A DNA stretch of 64,000 nucleotides from Burkholderia paludis (GCF_000732615.1 NZ_JPGL01000020.1:1-64000); one strand, 5' to 3'. Positions 19,367-29,010 are shown, numbered from the stretch's first letter. Numbers and translations are program-made. Notes: generated by a model not told the origin, from the letters alone.

Positions 19367-19723
19367 TCAGTTGCCGCCCTTGCAGGGAAACGCCTTGCCG
19401 AGACCGAGCGACACCGCGGTGCTCGCGTTGTAGTCGGCCAGCTTCGGATTTTCCGCGATGTACTTGCGCACCGCGTCGGTCATCTGCTGCGCCCGGATGT
19501 CGGGCGGCAGGCAGAAATACTGGCCGACGCGCGGCCCCGTCGTGCCGCCGATCGCATCGATCGTGTTGTAGACGCCGTCGGCGGCGCCTTCGATGTAGGC
19601 CGCGCACGACGCCCGCGACTTGACGTCCGTCTTCGCGCACAGCCGGTCGAGATCCGCGCCCGTGAAAGCCGCCGCCGACAACGGCACGGCAAACGCCGCG
19701 GCACAAAACATTGCGCGCAACAT
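19367..19723 (-). CDS. Small exported Rap1a/Tai-like protein
   Basis: A 118-residue protein with signal peptide (MLRAMFCAAAFAVPLSAAA) and a helical mature part with cysteines (LCAKTDVKSRASCAAYIEGAADG ... YFCLPPDIRAQQMTDAVRKYI ... FPCKG). The C-x-C pattern and the AYIEGAADG and CLP segments resemble the Rap1a/Tai immunity-like fold (PF18602). Members in Serratia protect against type VI effectors, but most are stand-alone and uncharacterised. No effector gene is nearby. Confidence 0.7.
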   Translation of the reverse strand: MLRAMFCAAAFAVPLSAAAFTGADLDRLCAKTDVKSRASCAAYIEGAADGVYNTIDAIGGTTGPRVGQYFCLPPDIRAQQMTDAVRKYIAENPKLADYNASTAVSLGLGKAFPCKGGN

Positions 19724-19853
19724 GGTGTTCCTTATGTTTATGCGGCCCGAGACCGCCTGCTGTCCTGGCCGGCGCGACGCCGGACGCCGCGCCCCGGCCC
19801 GAATCCGGCCGGGCGGACGCCGTCTGCCCCCCGGCCGGTCGCACCCAAAGCCG

Positions 19854-20564
19854 TTATTTTGCACTCTTTTGGCCATCGGCCGGCGCCGATGCACCGACGC
19901 GCACCGTGCGCTTGCTCAGGATGTCGATCGCGTCCGGCGCGTTGTAGTGCTTCGCGAACTCGAGCGCGGTGATGCCGAGCTGGTTCTTCACCTGCGGATC
20001 GGCGCCCTGGTCGAGCAGCAGCGTGACCGTCGACGCATGATTGCCGCGCGCGGCCATCATCAGCGGCGTCGTGCCGTTCGGCGATGCGGTATCGATGTAC
20101 GCGTCGTGGTCGAGCAGCAGCTTCACGACCGCGTCCTGGCCGTTGGTCGCCGCGTAGTGCAGCGGCGCCCAGCCTTTCTTGCTGACTTCCGCACCCTTGT
20201 CGATCAGCAGTTTGGCGAGGCCGAGGTCGCCGTTCAGCGACGCGAGCATCAGCGCGTTCTCGCCAGCCTTGTCTTCCTTCTCGAGGTCGACGTTCGGCGT
20301 CGCGGCGAGCGCCGCCGCGACCTTGTCGGACTTCTCGCGCGCCGCGATCACCAGCAGCGGATCGCCGTTCGGCGCGATCGTGTTCGGGTCGAGCTTGCCG
20401 CTCTTGAGCTGCTTGCCGATGTCGGCGATGTCGTCGAACTTGACGGCCTTCACGATCGCGTCGAGCGACTCGGCATGCGCGCCGGCCGCGGCGAACAGGC
20501 CGCTCGCGACGAGCGCGGCGGCAACGAGGGCGCGCTTCGAGAAATGATGGGTCGACTTCGTCAT
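19854..20564 (-). CDS. Exported ankyrin-repeat protein
   Basis: A 236-residue protein with a signal peptide (about residues 1-31, ending AAAGAHAES) and four to five ankyrin repeats from about 40 to 215 (for example ENALMLASLNGDLGLAKLLIDKGA, APLHYAATNGQDAVVKLLLDHDA, TPLMMAARGNHASTVTLLLDQGA). Likely periplasmic protein-binding adaptor; partner unknown. It lies 43 bases downstream of tatD in the mltG-tmk-holB-tatD row. Confidence 0.88.
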   Translation of the reverse strand: MTKSTHHFSKRALVAAALVASGLFAAAGAHAESLDAIVKAVKFDDIADIGKQLKSGKLDPNTIAPNGDPLLVIAAREKSDKVAAALAATPNVDLEKEDKAGENALMLASLNGDLGLAKLLIDKGAEVSKKGWAPLHYAATNGQDAVVKLLLDHDAYIDTASPNGTTPLMMAARGNHASTVTLLLDQGADPQVKNQLGITALEFAKHYNAPDAIDILSKRTVRVGASAPADGQKSAK

Positions 20565-20607
20565 TGTTGTGGGCTCCTTCCCTGGGTTGTCGGCTGTGCG
20601 CGCGTCG

Positions 20608-21387
20608 TCAGCGGGCGATCTTGAACAGCCGGAAAAAGTTCTGCGTCGTCGCGTCGGCGAGCGCCTCGACGGCGATCCCGCGCTCGGACGCGATAAAGCG
20701 TCCGACATGGCTGACGTACGCAGGTTCATTCGGCTTGCCGCGGTACGGCACCGGCGCGAGGTACGGCGAGTCGGTCTCGATCAGCAGCCGGTCGAGCGGC
20801 ACGCGCCGCGCGACGTCCTGCACGTCGGTCGCGCTCTTGAACGTGACGATGCCCGACAGCGAGATATGGAAGTTCTGCGCGAGCGCCTGCTCGGCAACCG
20901 GCCACGGCTCGGTGAAGCAGTGCATCACGCCGCCCGGCACGTCGGCCCGCTCCTCGGCCATGATCCGCAACGTATCCTCAGACGACGAGCGCGTGTGGAT
21001 GATCAGCGGCTTCATCGTCGCGGTCGCCGCGCGGATGTGGGTGCGAAAGCGTTCGCGCTGCCACTCCATGTCGGCGATCGAGCGACCTTCGAGGCGGTAG
21101 TAGTCGAGGCCCGTCTCGCCGATCGCGACGACCTTCGGGTGCGCGGCCAGCTCGACGAGCTCCGCGAGCGTCGGATCGTGCGCATCCTCGTGATCGGGGT
21201 GCACGCCGACCGACGCATAGACGTTGTCGTGCGCTTCGGCGATCGCGAGCACCTCGGGCAGCGTCTCGAAATCGACGGACACGCACAGCGCGTGCGTGAC
21301 GTCGTGCTCGCGCATGTTTTCGAGCACGGCCGGCAGGCGGTCGGCCAGGCCCTTGAAATTGATGTGGCAGTGAGAGTCGACGAACAT
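20608..21387 (-). CDS. tatD: TatD-family metal-dependent deoxyribonuclease
   Basis: A 259-residue TIM-barrel hydrolase. Metal ligands are visible in FVDSHCHINF (His-x-His), IGETGLDYYR, the HTR stretch (PLIIHTRSS), MHCFTEP and the ETDSPYL motif near the C-terminus. TatD proteins act as 3'-5' exonucleases in DNA repair and RNA quality control. The start at 21387 gives the family N-terminus; an ATG 11 codons upstream is possible. It follows holB after 124 bases. Confidence 0.93.
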   Translation of the reverse strand: MFVDSHCHINFKGLADRLPAVLENMREHDVTHALCVSVDFETLPEVLAIAEAHDNVYASVGVHPDHEDAHDPTLAELVELAAHPKVVAIGETGLDYYRLEGRSIADMEWQRERFRTHIRAATATMKPLIIHTRSSSEDTLRIMAEERADVPGGVMHCFTEPWPVAEQALAQNFHISLSGIVTFKSATDVQDVARRVPLDRLLIETDSPYLAPVPYRGKPNEPAYVSHVGRFIASERGIAVEALADATTQNFFRLFKIAR

Positions 21388-21511
21388 CGTGTTTCCTGAA
21401 TTCGTAAGGCGCGCGCTCATGCGCTCGCCGGCAGGTGGCAACGGCCGGCCACGGTCGCGCGGCGGCACGGCCCGGTCATCGCTTCACAACCATGGCGAAA
21501 CAATGGCGGGA

Positions 21512-22540
21512 TCACGCGAACATATCCCGGTATCCGAGAAACAATTCCTCGAATACGAGCCGCGCGTTGAGCGGATGGTTCTCGACCGTCCGCTGCCGCG
21601 TCACGGCTTTCATGAAGCGCGCGAACGCGTTCGCGTCGACCGATTCCGCGCAGCGCGCGAGCGCCGCGGCGTGCGTCGGGAAATAACGCGGCGTGCCCGC
21701 CATGCGCTGTGCGAGCAGATCGTACAGCCAGCGCTGCAGCCACCCGAGCACCAGCGGCACCGGCAGCTTCTGCAGCGCCTCGCCGCACGCGAACGGGTCG
21801 CACGCCGCACCGGCCGCGAGTTGCCCGAGCGTGTAGTCGCGCAACGGGCGATTCTCGTCGCTCGCGAGCGCCAGCGCGGCGAGCGGCGCGCCGCCGGCCT
21901 CGGCAAGCAGCGCGCTCGCGTGGTCGACGCCCTGCGCCGCGAGCCAGGCCGCGGCCGCATCCGGCGCCGGCACGCTCATCGGCCACTGCCGGCAGCGGCT
22001 GATGATCGTCGGCAACAGGCGGTCGATGCGCGCCGACACGAGCAGGAACACCACGCCGGACGGCGGCTCTTCCAGCGTCTTCAGCAGCGCGTTCGACGCG
22101 GCGACGTTCAGCGCCTCGGCCGGATACAGCACGACGACGCGCGCGCCGCCGCGGTGCGAACCGACCCCGCAGAAGTCGAGCAGCGCGCGCACCTGCTCGA
22201 TCTTGATTTCCTTGCTCGGCGCGCGCGTCTTCTTGCCGCCTTCGTCCGCGTCGGCCGGCTTCGCGTCGTCCGCGGCGCCCGGCGCTTCGCCCGCCAGCGC
22301 CTCGGGCAGCACGATCCGGTAGTCCGGGTGGTTGCCCTGCGAGAACCAGGTACAGGCCGCACAGGCGCCGCACGGCTCGCCGTTCGGCCGCGGCGATTCG
22401 CACAGGAAGCCCTGTGCGAGATGCTGCGCGAACTGCAGCTTGCCGATCCCGGCCTGGCCATGCAGCAGCAGCGCGTGCGGCCATTGCGCGCGCAATTGCT
22501 GCAGGCGGTTCCAGTCGTCGGTCTGCCACGGATAGATCAT
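21512..22540 (-). CDS. holB: DNA polymerase III delta-prime subunit
   Basis: Clamp-loader subunit, 342 residues. The P-loop GQAGIGKL (about 28-35) is degenerate, as usual in delta-prime, followed by the zinc-binding cysteines Cys47, Cys57, Cys60 and Cys63 (CESPRPNGEPCGACAAC). Also present are the AAA segments NALLKTLEEPPSG and IISRCR (sensor 1 and SRC motif). An acidic insert near residues 85-105 is low in complexity. It lies 19 bases after tmk. Confidence 0.95.
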   Translation of the reverse strand: MIYPWQTDDWNRLQQLRAQWPHALLLHGQAGIGKLQFAQHLAQGFLCESPRPNGEPCGACAACTWFSQGNHPDYRIVLPEALAGEAPGAADDAKPADADEGGKKTRAPSKEIKIEQVRALLDFCGVGSHRGGARVVVLYPAEALNVAASNALLKTLEEPPSGVVFLLVSARIDRLLPTIISRCRQWPMSVPAPDAAAAWLAAQGVDHASALLAEAGGAPLAALALASDENRPLRDYTLGQLAAGAACDPFACGEALQKLPVPLVLGWLQRWLYDLLAQRMAGTPRYFPTHAAALARCAESVDANAFARFMKAVTRQRTVENHPLNARLVFEELFLGYRDMFA

Positions 22541-22559
22541 GGGGTGCGTTCCTTGCGAA

Positions 22560-23180
22560 TTACAGCGCGGCGAGCACGCGTTCCAGCTGCTGGCGGATCT
22601 CGGGAATCGACTGCGTCGCGTCGACGATCGCGAAACGGTGCGGCGCCTCTTCCGCGCGCCGCAGGTATTCGCCGCGCGTGCGCGCGAAAAAGGCGTCGGA
22701 TTCGCTTTCGAACTTGTCGGGCATGCGCGCCGCGCCGCGCCGCTCGCTCGCGATCTGCGGCGCCACGTCGAACAGCACCGTCAGGTCGGGCTGGAAGCCG
22801 CCCTGCACCCAGCGCTCGAGCGCCTCCAGCTTGTCGCGCGGCAGCCCGCGGCCGCCGCCCTGGTACGCGAACGTCGCGTCGGTAAAGCGGTCGGACACGA
22901 CCCAGTCGCCGCGCGCGAGCGCCGGCTCGATCACCAGCGCCAGGTGCTCGCGGCGCGCGGCGAACATCAGCAGCGCTTCCGTTTCGAGATCCATCGGCTG
23001 GTTCAGCAGGATCTCGCGCAGTTTCTCGCCGAGCTGCGTGCCGCCCGGCTCGCGGGTCACGACGACCTGCCGGCCGGCCGCGGCCAGCTTGCCCTGGAGA
23101 CGTTCGCAGAACCATTGCAGGTGGGTGGTTTTCCCCGCCCCGTCGATGCCTTCGAACGTGATGAATTTACCGCTCGCCAT
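22560..23180 (-). CDS. tmk: Thymidylate kinase
   Basis: Phosphorylates dTMP to dTDP. The 206-residue protein starts [19 protein letters not shown] with the P-loop at about 10-19, then the TREPGGT motif with the DR-x dTMP-binding region ([19 protein letters not shown]) and a lid. Its ATG overlaps the mltG stop codon by one base (TAATG), so translation is coupled. Confidence 0.97.
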   Translation of the reverse strand: MASGKFITFEGIDGAGKTTHLQWFCERLQGKLAAAGRQVVVTREPGGTQLGEKLREILLNQPMDLETEALLMFAARREHLALVIEPALARGDWVVSDRFTDATFAYQGGGRGLPRDKLEALERWVQGGFQPDLTVLFDVAPQIASERRGAARMPDKFESESDAFFARTRGEYLRRAEEAPHRFAIVDATQSIPEIRQQLERVLAAL

Positions 23181-24199
23181 TATTGACCTCGTATGTACTT
23201 GTCCACGGCCTTGTTGTGGTCGCCGAGGGTGTCCGAGAACACGCTCGTGCCATCGCCCTTCGCCACGAAATAAAGCGCGCTCGTCTGGGCCGGATTGATC
23301 GCCGCCTGCAGCGCGGCAACGCCCGGCAACGCGATCGGCGTCGGCGGCAGGCCGCGTCGGGTGTAAGTATTGTAGGGAGTGTCGGCCTGCAGGTCGCGCT
23401 TGCGCAGACGGCCGTCGTACGCGTCGCCCAGCCCGTAGATCACCGACGGATCGGTCTGCAGCGGCATGCCGATGCGCAACCGGTTCGCGAACACGGCCGC
23501 GACGAACGCGCGGTCGGCCGCATGCCCCGTTTCCTTCTCGACGATCGACGCGATCGTCAGCGCTTCGTAAGGTGTCCGGTACGGCAGGCCCGGCGCGCGC
23601 GCGGCCCAGGCCTCGTCGAGACGCGTCTGCATCAGATGGTAGGCGCGCCGGTAGATGTTCAGGTCGCTCGTGCCCTTGTCGAACAGATAGGTATCGGGGA
23701 AGAACAGCCCCTCGCCGCTGCCGCGCCGCACCGCGTTGTCCGACGCCCCGATCGCGCGCAGCAGCTCGGCGTCGCTCATGCCGGACGTCGCGTGCGCAAG
23801 ATCCGGGTTCGCATCGAGTTCCGCGCGCATCCGCTTGAAGGTCCAGCCTTCGATGACGGTCGCGACGTACTCGTTCACGTCGCCGCGCGCGATCTTCTGC
23901 AGCACCTCGTAAGGCGTGATGCCGGTCTTGAATTCGTAGTTGCCGGATTTCAGGCGGCTCGACAGCCCGAGCACGCGCGTCATCGCGACGAAGCCGAGCG
24001 GCTCGACCGGCACGCCGCCGCGCCTGAGCTGCAGCGCAACGCTTTTCACGCTGCTGCGCGGCTTGATCGTGACGTCGAGCGACGCCGAGCCCAGCAACAG
24101 CGGCCGGGTTGCCCAGTAATATCCGCCGCCCGCGCCGGCAGCGGCCACAACAACGGCCAGCGCCACGATCGTCGCGGCGCATTTCTTCAGTAGGGACAT
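23180..24199 (-). CDS. mltG: Endolytic murein transglycosylase MltG (YceG-like)
   Basis: Cuts nascent glycan strands in the periplasm and is thought to set glycan length. The 339-residue protein has one N-terminal membrane anchor (residues about 8-28) and a YceG-like domain. The catalytic Glu is Glu221 in [11 protein letters not shown]. The C-terminal [17 protein letters not shown] motif is intact. First gene of the mltG-tmk-holB row, divergent from ygfZ. Confidence 0.95.
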   Translation of the reverse strand: MSLLKKCAATIVALAVVVAAAGAGGGYYWATRPLLLGSASLDVTIKPRSSVKSVALQLRRGGVPVEPLGFVAMTRVLGLSSRLKSGNYEFKTGITPYEVLQKIARGDVNEYVATVIEGWTFKRMRAELDANPDLAHATSGMSDAELLRAIGASDNAVRRGSGEGLFFPDTYLFDKGTSDLNIYRRAYHLMQTRLDEAWAARAPGLPYRTPYEALTIASIVEKETGHAADRAFVAAVFANRLRIGMPLQTDPSVIYGLGDAYDGRLRKRDLQADTPYNTYTRRGLPPTPIALPGVAALQAAINPAQTSALYFVAKGDGTSVFSDTLGDHNKAVDKYIRGQ

Positions 24200-24276
24200 G
24201 GAAACGTGACTCAGGTAAGACCCATATAATACTTGCTCGCCTTCGTCAAAGTCAGGGTTGACTGTTCCCTCATTCC

Positions 24277-25311
24277 ATGAGTACACCGTTCGCTTCACCG
24301 GCTGTCCCGGCCGCGCCCGCCTCGCTCCCCGTGTTCCCTCGCCCGTCCGCCGCCGATTTCGACGCGCCGGGCGCCTGCATGCCGCTTCCGCAGTTCGGCG
24401 TGATCGACGTGGCCGGCGACGACGCCGCGACGTTCCTGCACAGCCAGCTCACCAACGATATCGAGCACCTCGACGCCGCGAGCGCGCGGCTGTCCGGCTA
24501 TTGTTCGCCGAAGGGGCGCCTCCTCGGGTCGTTCCTCGCGTGGCGGGCCGGCCACGGCGTGCGCCTGCTGGTGTCGAAGGACGTGCAGCCGGCCGTGCAG
24601 AAGCGGCTGTCGATGTTCGTGCTGCGCGCGAAGGCGAAGCTGACGGATGCGAGCGACACGCTCGCGGTGGCCGGTTTCGCGGGCGACGTGCGCGACGCGC
24701 TGTCCGGCATCTTCGACGCGCTGCCGGACGGCGTGCACGTGAAGGTCGACGGCCCGGCCGGCACGCTGATCCGCGTGCCCGATGCGGCCGGCCGCAAGCG
24801 CTACCTGTGGATCGGCTCGCGCGCGGAAGTCGATGCGCGCATCGCTGCGCTCGCCGGCACGCTGCCGGTCGTGTCGCCGGCGGTCTGGGACTGGCTCGAC
24901 ATCCGCGCGGGCGAACCGCGCATCACGCAGCCGGCGGTCGAGCAGTTTGTGCCGCAGATGGTCAACTTCGACGTGATCGGTGCCGTTAACTTTCGCAAGG
25001 GGTGCTACCCGGGCCAGGAAATCGTTGCGCGCAGCCAGTACCGCGGCACGATCAAGCGCCGCACCGCGCTCGCGCACGTCGCCGGCGAGACCGACGCCGT
25101 GCATGCCGGCGTCGAGCTGTTTCACAGCGACGATCCCGGCCAGCCGTGCGGGATGATCGTAAACGCGGCGGCCGCGCCCGCGGGCGGCGTCGACGCGCTC
25201 GTCGAAATCAAGCTCGCGGCGCTCGACAACGGCACGGTGCACCTCGGTTCGGCCGACGGTCCGGTGCTTGCATTCGACACACTGCCGTACGCATGGCCGA
25301 CGGAAGTGTGA
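24277..25311 (+). CDS. ygfZ: Folate-binding Fe-S cluster repair protein YgfZ
   Basis: A 344-residue GcvT-like protein that uses tetrahydrofolate to support repair or maturation of certain Fe-S enzymes. The diagnostic motif KGCYPGQEIVAR is at residues 241-252 with the essential Cys243. The N-terminal 35 residues are Ala/Pro-rich and may be poorly conserved. Divergent from mltG over a 77-base region with a shared AT-rich patch (around 24228-24236) that could supply -10 boxes in both directions. Confidence 0.93.
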   Translation: MSTPFASPAVPAAPASLPVFPRPSAADFDAPGACMPLPQFGVIDVAGDDAATFLHSQLTNDIEHLDAASARLSGYCSPKGRLLGSFLAWRAGHGVRLLVSKDVQPAVQKRLSMFVLRAKAKLTDASDTLAVAGFAGDVRDALSGIFDALPDGVHVKVDGPAGTLIRVPDAAGRKRYLWIGSRAEVDARIAALAGTLPVVSPAVWDWLDIRAGEPRITQPAVEQFVPQMVNFDVIGAVNFRKGCYPGQEIVARSQYRGTIKRRTALAHVAGETDAVHAGVELFHSDDPGQPCGMIVNAAAAPAGGVDALVEIKLAALDNGTVHLGSADGPVLAFDTLPYAWPTEV

Positions 25312-25387
25312 CGCACTGACAACCCGTTCGCGCGCCGGCTGGCAAGTCGCAGCCGGCACCCGATGTTTCCTGCGAGAGATTCGCCCG

Positions 25388-26233
25388 ATGTGTCTGATTG
25401 CCTTCGACTGGCAGCCCGATGCCGCCGCCGGTCCCGTCTTTACCCTCGCCGCCAATCGCGACGAGTTCTTTCGCCGGACGAGTGCACCGCTCTCGTGGTG
25501 GGAAGATGTACCGGGCGTACTGGCCGGCCGCGATCTCGAAGCCGGCGGCACGTGGCTCGGCGTGTCGCGCGACGGCCGCTTCGCCGCGCTGACGAACTAC
25601 CGCGCGCCGTTCGACATCCGCGCCGGCGCGCCAACCCGCGGCAAGCTCGTGTCCGATTTCCTCGGCGGCCAGCCGGTTGGGCCGCTCGACTATCTCGGGC
25701 AGCTGGCCGAGCATGCGGCCGTCTACAACGGCTTCAACCTGCTCGTCGGCGACTGGAAACGGCGCGAACTCGCGTGGTTCTGCAACCGCGCGCCCGACGG
25801 CGAAAGCAGTGTCGCCGCGCCCGTCGCCATCGCACCCGGCGTGCACGCGCTGTCGAATGCGCGGCTCGATACGCCCTGGCCGAAAGTGGTGCGCAAGCGC
25901 GCGGAGCTCGGCACGCTGCTCACCGACAATCCGGCCCCGCCGCTCGATGAACTGATCGCGCTGATGCGCGACCCGCATGTCGCCGACGACGACGCGCTGC
26001 CGCACACCGGCATTCCGATCGAGCGTGAGCGGGCGCTGTCGGCCGCGTTCATCGAGACACCCGAATACGGCACGCGCGGCACGACCGCGCTGCGCGTCAC
26101 GATGAAGGAAGGCGTGCGGCTGACGGTCGAGATCAAGGAACGCTGCGACGACGACGGTTCGCACCGCACCGTCCGCCCCGGCACGTTCGAGCGCGCGTTC
26201 ACGTTCGATCTCGACGCGACGCGGCCGCGCTGA
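25388..26233 (+). CDS. NRDE (TANGO2-like) family protein
   Basis: A 281-residue protein starting MCLIAFDWQPDA with the family-defining N-terminal Cys2 and the Asn-Arg-Asp-Glu motif in LAANRDEFFRR. The TWLGVSRDGRFAALTNYR segment is also typical. TANGO2 homologues have been linked to haem trafficking and metabolite handling; the bacterial role is not settled. It lies 76 bases after ygfZ in the same direction. Confidence 0.9.
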   Translation: MCLIAFDWQPDAAAGPVFTLAANRDEFFRRTSAPLSWWEDVPGVLAGRDLEAGGTWLGVSRDGRFAALTNYRAPFDIRAGAPTRGKLVSDFLGGQPVGPLDYLGQLAEHAAVYNGFNLLVGDWKRRELAWFCNRAPDGESSVAAPVAIAPGVHALSNARLDTPWPKVVRKRAELGTLLTDNPAPPLDELIALMRDPHVADDDALPHTGIPIERERALSAAFIETPEYGTRGTTALRVTMKEGVRLTVEIKERCDDDGSHRTVRPGTFERAFTFDLDATRPR

Positions 26234-26266
26234 ACGTGCCGGCGCGCTGATCGGGCGCGCGCCGCG

Positions 26267-26707
26267 CTACGGTGCGCGCGCCATCTCGACGTGCGGCACG
26301 CCCGCTTCGACGAACGGTTCGCCGACCGTGGCGAAACCGTGCCGCAGATAAAACGACACGGCCGAATCCTGCGCGTAAAGCCGCACGACACGCTCGCCGC
26401 GGTACCGCGCCGCCGCCAGCAACGCGGTCAATACAGCCGACCCGACGCCCTGCCCGCGCATATCGGCCAGCACCGCGACGCGGCCGATCGTGCCGGACGG
26501 CAGCAGCCGCCCCGTTGCGACCGCGCGACGTGCGCCGGTTGCCGCTTCGACCCGGTACGCCACCGCGTGAAGCGACAGCGGATCGTCGTCGTCAAGCTCC
26601 CATTCGGGCGGAATCCGCTGCTCGCGCACGAATACCGCGTCGCGGATCCGCGCCGCGTCGCCGCCCAGTACCGTCCAGTCGCCCGTTTCCACCCCGCCGT
26701 TCGTCAT
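26267..26707 (-). CDS. GNAT-family N-acetyltransferase
   Basis: A 146-residue protein (ElaA/PhnO-like small GNAT). Motif A for acetyl-CoA binding is readable as GRVAVLADMRGQGVGSAVLTALL, followed by LYAQDSAVSFYLRHGFATVG. The N-terminus FVREQRIPPEWELDD is typical of the ElaA-like group. Substrate unknown. It sits 42 bases downstream of the esterase gene and is convergent with the NRDE gene. Confidence 0.88.
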   Translation of the reverse strand: MTNGGVETGDWTVLGGDAARIRDAVFVREQRIPPEWELDDDDPLSLHAVAYRVEAATGARRAVATGRLLPSGTIGRVAVLADMRGQGVGSAVLTALLAAARYRGERVVRLYAQDSAVSFYLRHGFATVGEPFVEAGVPHVEMARAP

Positions 26708-26749
26708 CGCAGCCCTCCACGCGGCACGCAGGCCGCCAAGCGCCCACCG

Positions 26750-27709
26750 TCAGACGTCGTCGAATGCGGCCTTCAGCGCCGCGACCGCGTCGACATGCGC
26801 GGCCCGCACCTCCGGCACGTAGCCGCCCATCTTGAAGAATTCGTGAATCATCCCCGGATAGCAGACCAGCGTGACCGCGTTGCCGGCCGCGCGCAGCTTG
26901 TCCGCATACGCGGCGCCCTCGTCGCTCAGCGGATCGTACTCGGCCGTCGCGATCCACGCCGGCGCGACGCCCTCGAACGACGGCGCATCGCGCGTGCCGT
27001 CGAGCGGCGCGAAGCGCCAGTCGTCGCGGTCGGCGTCGTTGCGCACGTATTGCGTGAAGAACCACTGGATCGTGTCCTGCGTCAGCAGGTAGCCGTTCGC
27101 GAGCCGCGCGTGCGATTCGGTGTCCTGGAAGCCCGTTACGCCCGGATAGATCAGCAGTTGCAGCGCCAGCGGAATGCCGGCGTCGCGCGCCAGCACCGCG
27201 CAGACGGTCGCGAGCGTGCCGCCCGCGCTGTCGCCGCCGACCGCCAATCGCGCGGCATCGATGCCGAACGCCGCGGCCTCGCGATGCAGCCACCGCAACG
27301 CGTCGTCGGCGTCGTTCACCGCGGTCGGGAACCGGTGTTCGGGCGCGAGCCGGTAGCCGACCGACAGCACCGCGCACTGCGCCTCGTGCGCGAACATCCG
27401 GCACAGCGCATCGTGCGTATCGACGCTGCCGACCGTAAAGCCGCCACCGTGGTAATAGACGAGCGCGGGAAGCGGCTCCGCAAGGCTCGGCGCGACCGGC
27501 AGGTACAGCCGCGCGCCGATCGTGCCGCCGTCGCGCGTCGGCACGACGCATTCCTCGACCGAGTGCATCGGCGCGGGCGCGACATCGAGAATCGGCGCGC
27601 TCTTCTCGTATGCGGCGCGCGCCTGCTGCGGCGTCTGCCGGTGATAGGACGGACGTTTCGCACGCTCGATCATGTCGAGCACCTGGGCGATCTTCGGATT
27701 CAGCGGCAT
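26750..27709 (-). CDS. Alpha/beta hydrolase, HSL-type esterase
   Basis: A 319-residue carboxylesterase of the hormone-sensitive lipase family. The oxyanion motif HGGG is at 87-90, the nucleophile Ser161 lies in GDSAGG, and Asp (EYDPLSDEG) and His (GMIHEF) follow in order. The start at MPLNPKIAQVLDMIE is the usual N-terminus of this group; an ATG 13 codons earlier was rejected. Natural substrate unknown. Confidence 0.92.
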   Translation of the reverse strand: MPLNPKIAQVLDMIERAKRPSYHRQTPQQARAAYEKSAPILDVAPAPMHSVEECVVPTRDGGTIGARLYLPVAPSLAEPLPALVYYHGGGFTVGSVDTHDALCRMFAHEAQCAVLSVGYRLAPEHRFPTAVNDADDALRWLHREAAAFGIDAARLAVGGDSAGGTLATVCAVLARDAGIPLALQLLIYPGVTGFQDTESHARLANGYLLTQDTIQWFFTQYVRNDADRDDWRFAPLDGTRDAPSFEGVAPAWIATAEYDPLSDEGAAYADKLRAAGNAVTLVCYPGMIHEFFKMGGYVPEVRAAHVDAVAALKAAFDDV

Positions 27710-27860
27710 CGATTGGGACGGCGCCGGTGCGACGCCGTGAACGGACAAGCGTCACATGATGCCACGCCCGCGGCGCGCGGGCGTGGTGCGCTTCGCGCGT
27801 CGCAATCCCGGCCCTCCTTCGGCCTGCCGTGAACGCGTTCGACGTACACATGCGCTCCGC

Positions 27861-27901
27861 AAAACAGAACGGCCCTGCCAGTAGCAACGAGGCAGGGCCG
27901 T
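27861..27901 (-). terminator. Terminator after the thioesterase gene
   Basis: Minus-strand stem ACGGCCCTGCC/GGCAGGGCCGT (arms 27869-27879 and 27891-27901, 11-base loop), followed by a modest T-rich tail TCTGTTTT. Confidence 0.75.
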
Positions 27902-27913
27902 GCGTTCCGGCAC

Positions 27914-28393
27914 TTACGCGTCGCTCGGGCCGGGCTGGGCGTCGGGCGCCGTGCGCGAGCGCTGCCGCTTGATGTCGCGGCCCACCGCGAGCCGCCGCAT
28001 GTACTTGAACGTGCCGAGCGCCTTCGCGACGAAATTGCCGTCGCTGTCGCGTACTTCGCCTTCGCAGTAGGCCATCGTCGTCGAGCGGTGCATCACGCGC
28101 CCGTAAGCGCGCAACTCGCCGCGCCCCGGCTGCATGAAGTTCACCTTCATCTCGACCGTCACGACGCCGACGCCGTCGTCGGTCAGGCTGCGTGCGGCCA
28201 TCGCGAGCGCGATGTCCGCGAGCGTCATCGTCACGCCGCCGTGCGCGATGCTCCACGTGTTCATGTGCCGCTCTTCGAGCGGCAGCATGAGCTCGCTCGC
28301 GCCGTCCTTCGCGGACACGAGCTGCACGCCGAGCAGGTCGACGAACGGGCTTTCGATCGACGGGCCGTCCGTCGGGGTTGCCGCGTCGCTCAT
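27914..28393 (-). CDS. PaaI-type hotdog thioesterase
   Basis: A 159-residue single hotdog-fold protein. The motif NTWSIAHGGVTMTLADIAL carries the HGG active-site loop, and VEMKVNFMQPGRGELRAYGRV the following strands. Likely hydrolyses an acyl- or aryl-CoA; substrate unknown. It overlaps the upstream Dabb gene by 4 bases (ATGA), so the two are co-translated. Confidence 0.9.
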   Translation of the reverse strand: MSDAATPTDGPSIESPFVDLLGVQLVSAKDGASELMLPLEERHMNTWSIAHGGVTMTLADIALAMAARSLTDDGVGVVTVEMKVNFMQPGRGELRAYGRVMHRSTTMAYCEGEVRDSDGNFVAKALGTFKYMRRLAVGRDIKRQRSRTAPDAQPGPSDA

Positions 28394-28704
28394 CGTGCGA
28401 TGTCGACGATGTAGTCGACGCATTCGCGCGACTCGGCCACCGCGACGACGAATTTCTTCACTTCCTGGTGAACCGGGTGCACCTGGTAGGCATCGAGCGC
28501 CGCCTTGTCCGCGAAATCGGACACGAGCACGATGTCGGCGGTCGCGTCGAGGCCAGGCGTTGCCACGCCGACGTCGATCTGCAGGGTGCCCGGCACGAGG
28601 TCGCGGCAGCCTTCGAGCTTTTCCTTCAGCTTCAGCGCGTTCTGTGCGCGCGTCGCGCCTTCGGCCGATTCCTTCAACTTCCACATGACGATATGTCTGA
28701 TCAC
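28390..28704 (-). CDS. Dabb (stress-responsive A/B barrel) protein
   Basis: A 104-residue ferredoxin-fold protein: MIRHIVMWKLKESAEG, then VPGTLQIDVGV and VLVSDFADKAALDAYQVHPVHQEVKKFV, the typical Dabb pattern (PF07876). These dimeric barrels include enzymes and stress proteins; the role here is unknown. First gene of a two-gene unit with the thioesterase. Confidence 0.88.
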   Translation of the reverse strand: MIRHIVMWKLKESAEGATRAQNALKLKEKLEGCRDLVPGTLQIDVGVATPGLDATADIVLVSDFADKAALDAYQVHPVHQEVKKFVVAVAESRECVDYIVDIAR

Positions 28705-28881
28705 TTCGTTCGCTCCAGTTCGTTTTGGCGCCGGGATTGACCCTGCAACCCTTGTCGGTCGGGCACCTTCGGCCCTCTTGCCGTTCGCTCGCGTTCGCCT
28801 GAAATTGCACGCGGCCGGGAAAACGCGGGCGGGAAAGCGGGTATCACGTTACCCCGCCCAACGCGCCCCCGCTTTTTCGCC

Positions 28882-29010
28882 ATGCCCCTTGCCGACGTCA
28901 AGGCGCGACAAGCGAAGGCAGGCAACAAGCCTACCAAACTTACCGATATCGATGGACTGTATCTTGAAGTGCGTCCGCCCGGCGCCGGGCTCAGGACATA
29001 CCGAAACAGG
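28882..29010 (+). pseudogene. Remnant of a P4-type tyrosine integrase (N-terminal arm-binding domain only)
   Basis: The plus strand encodes about 37-41 residues that match the start of P4-like phage integrases (DUF4102 arm-binding domain): MPLADVKARQAKAGNKPTKL, then TDIDGLYLEVRPPG. After that the similarity stops: the following residues do not resemble an integrase, and no core-binding or catalytic (R-H-R-Y) domain follows. The rest is lost or scrambled. It lies in the 434-base gap between the Dabb gene and the diguanylate cyclase gene, not beside a tRNA gene. Confidence 0.7.
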
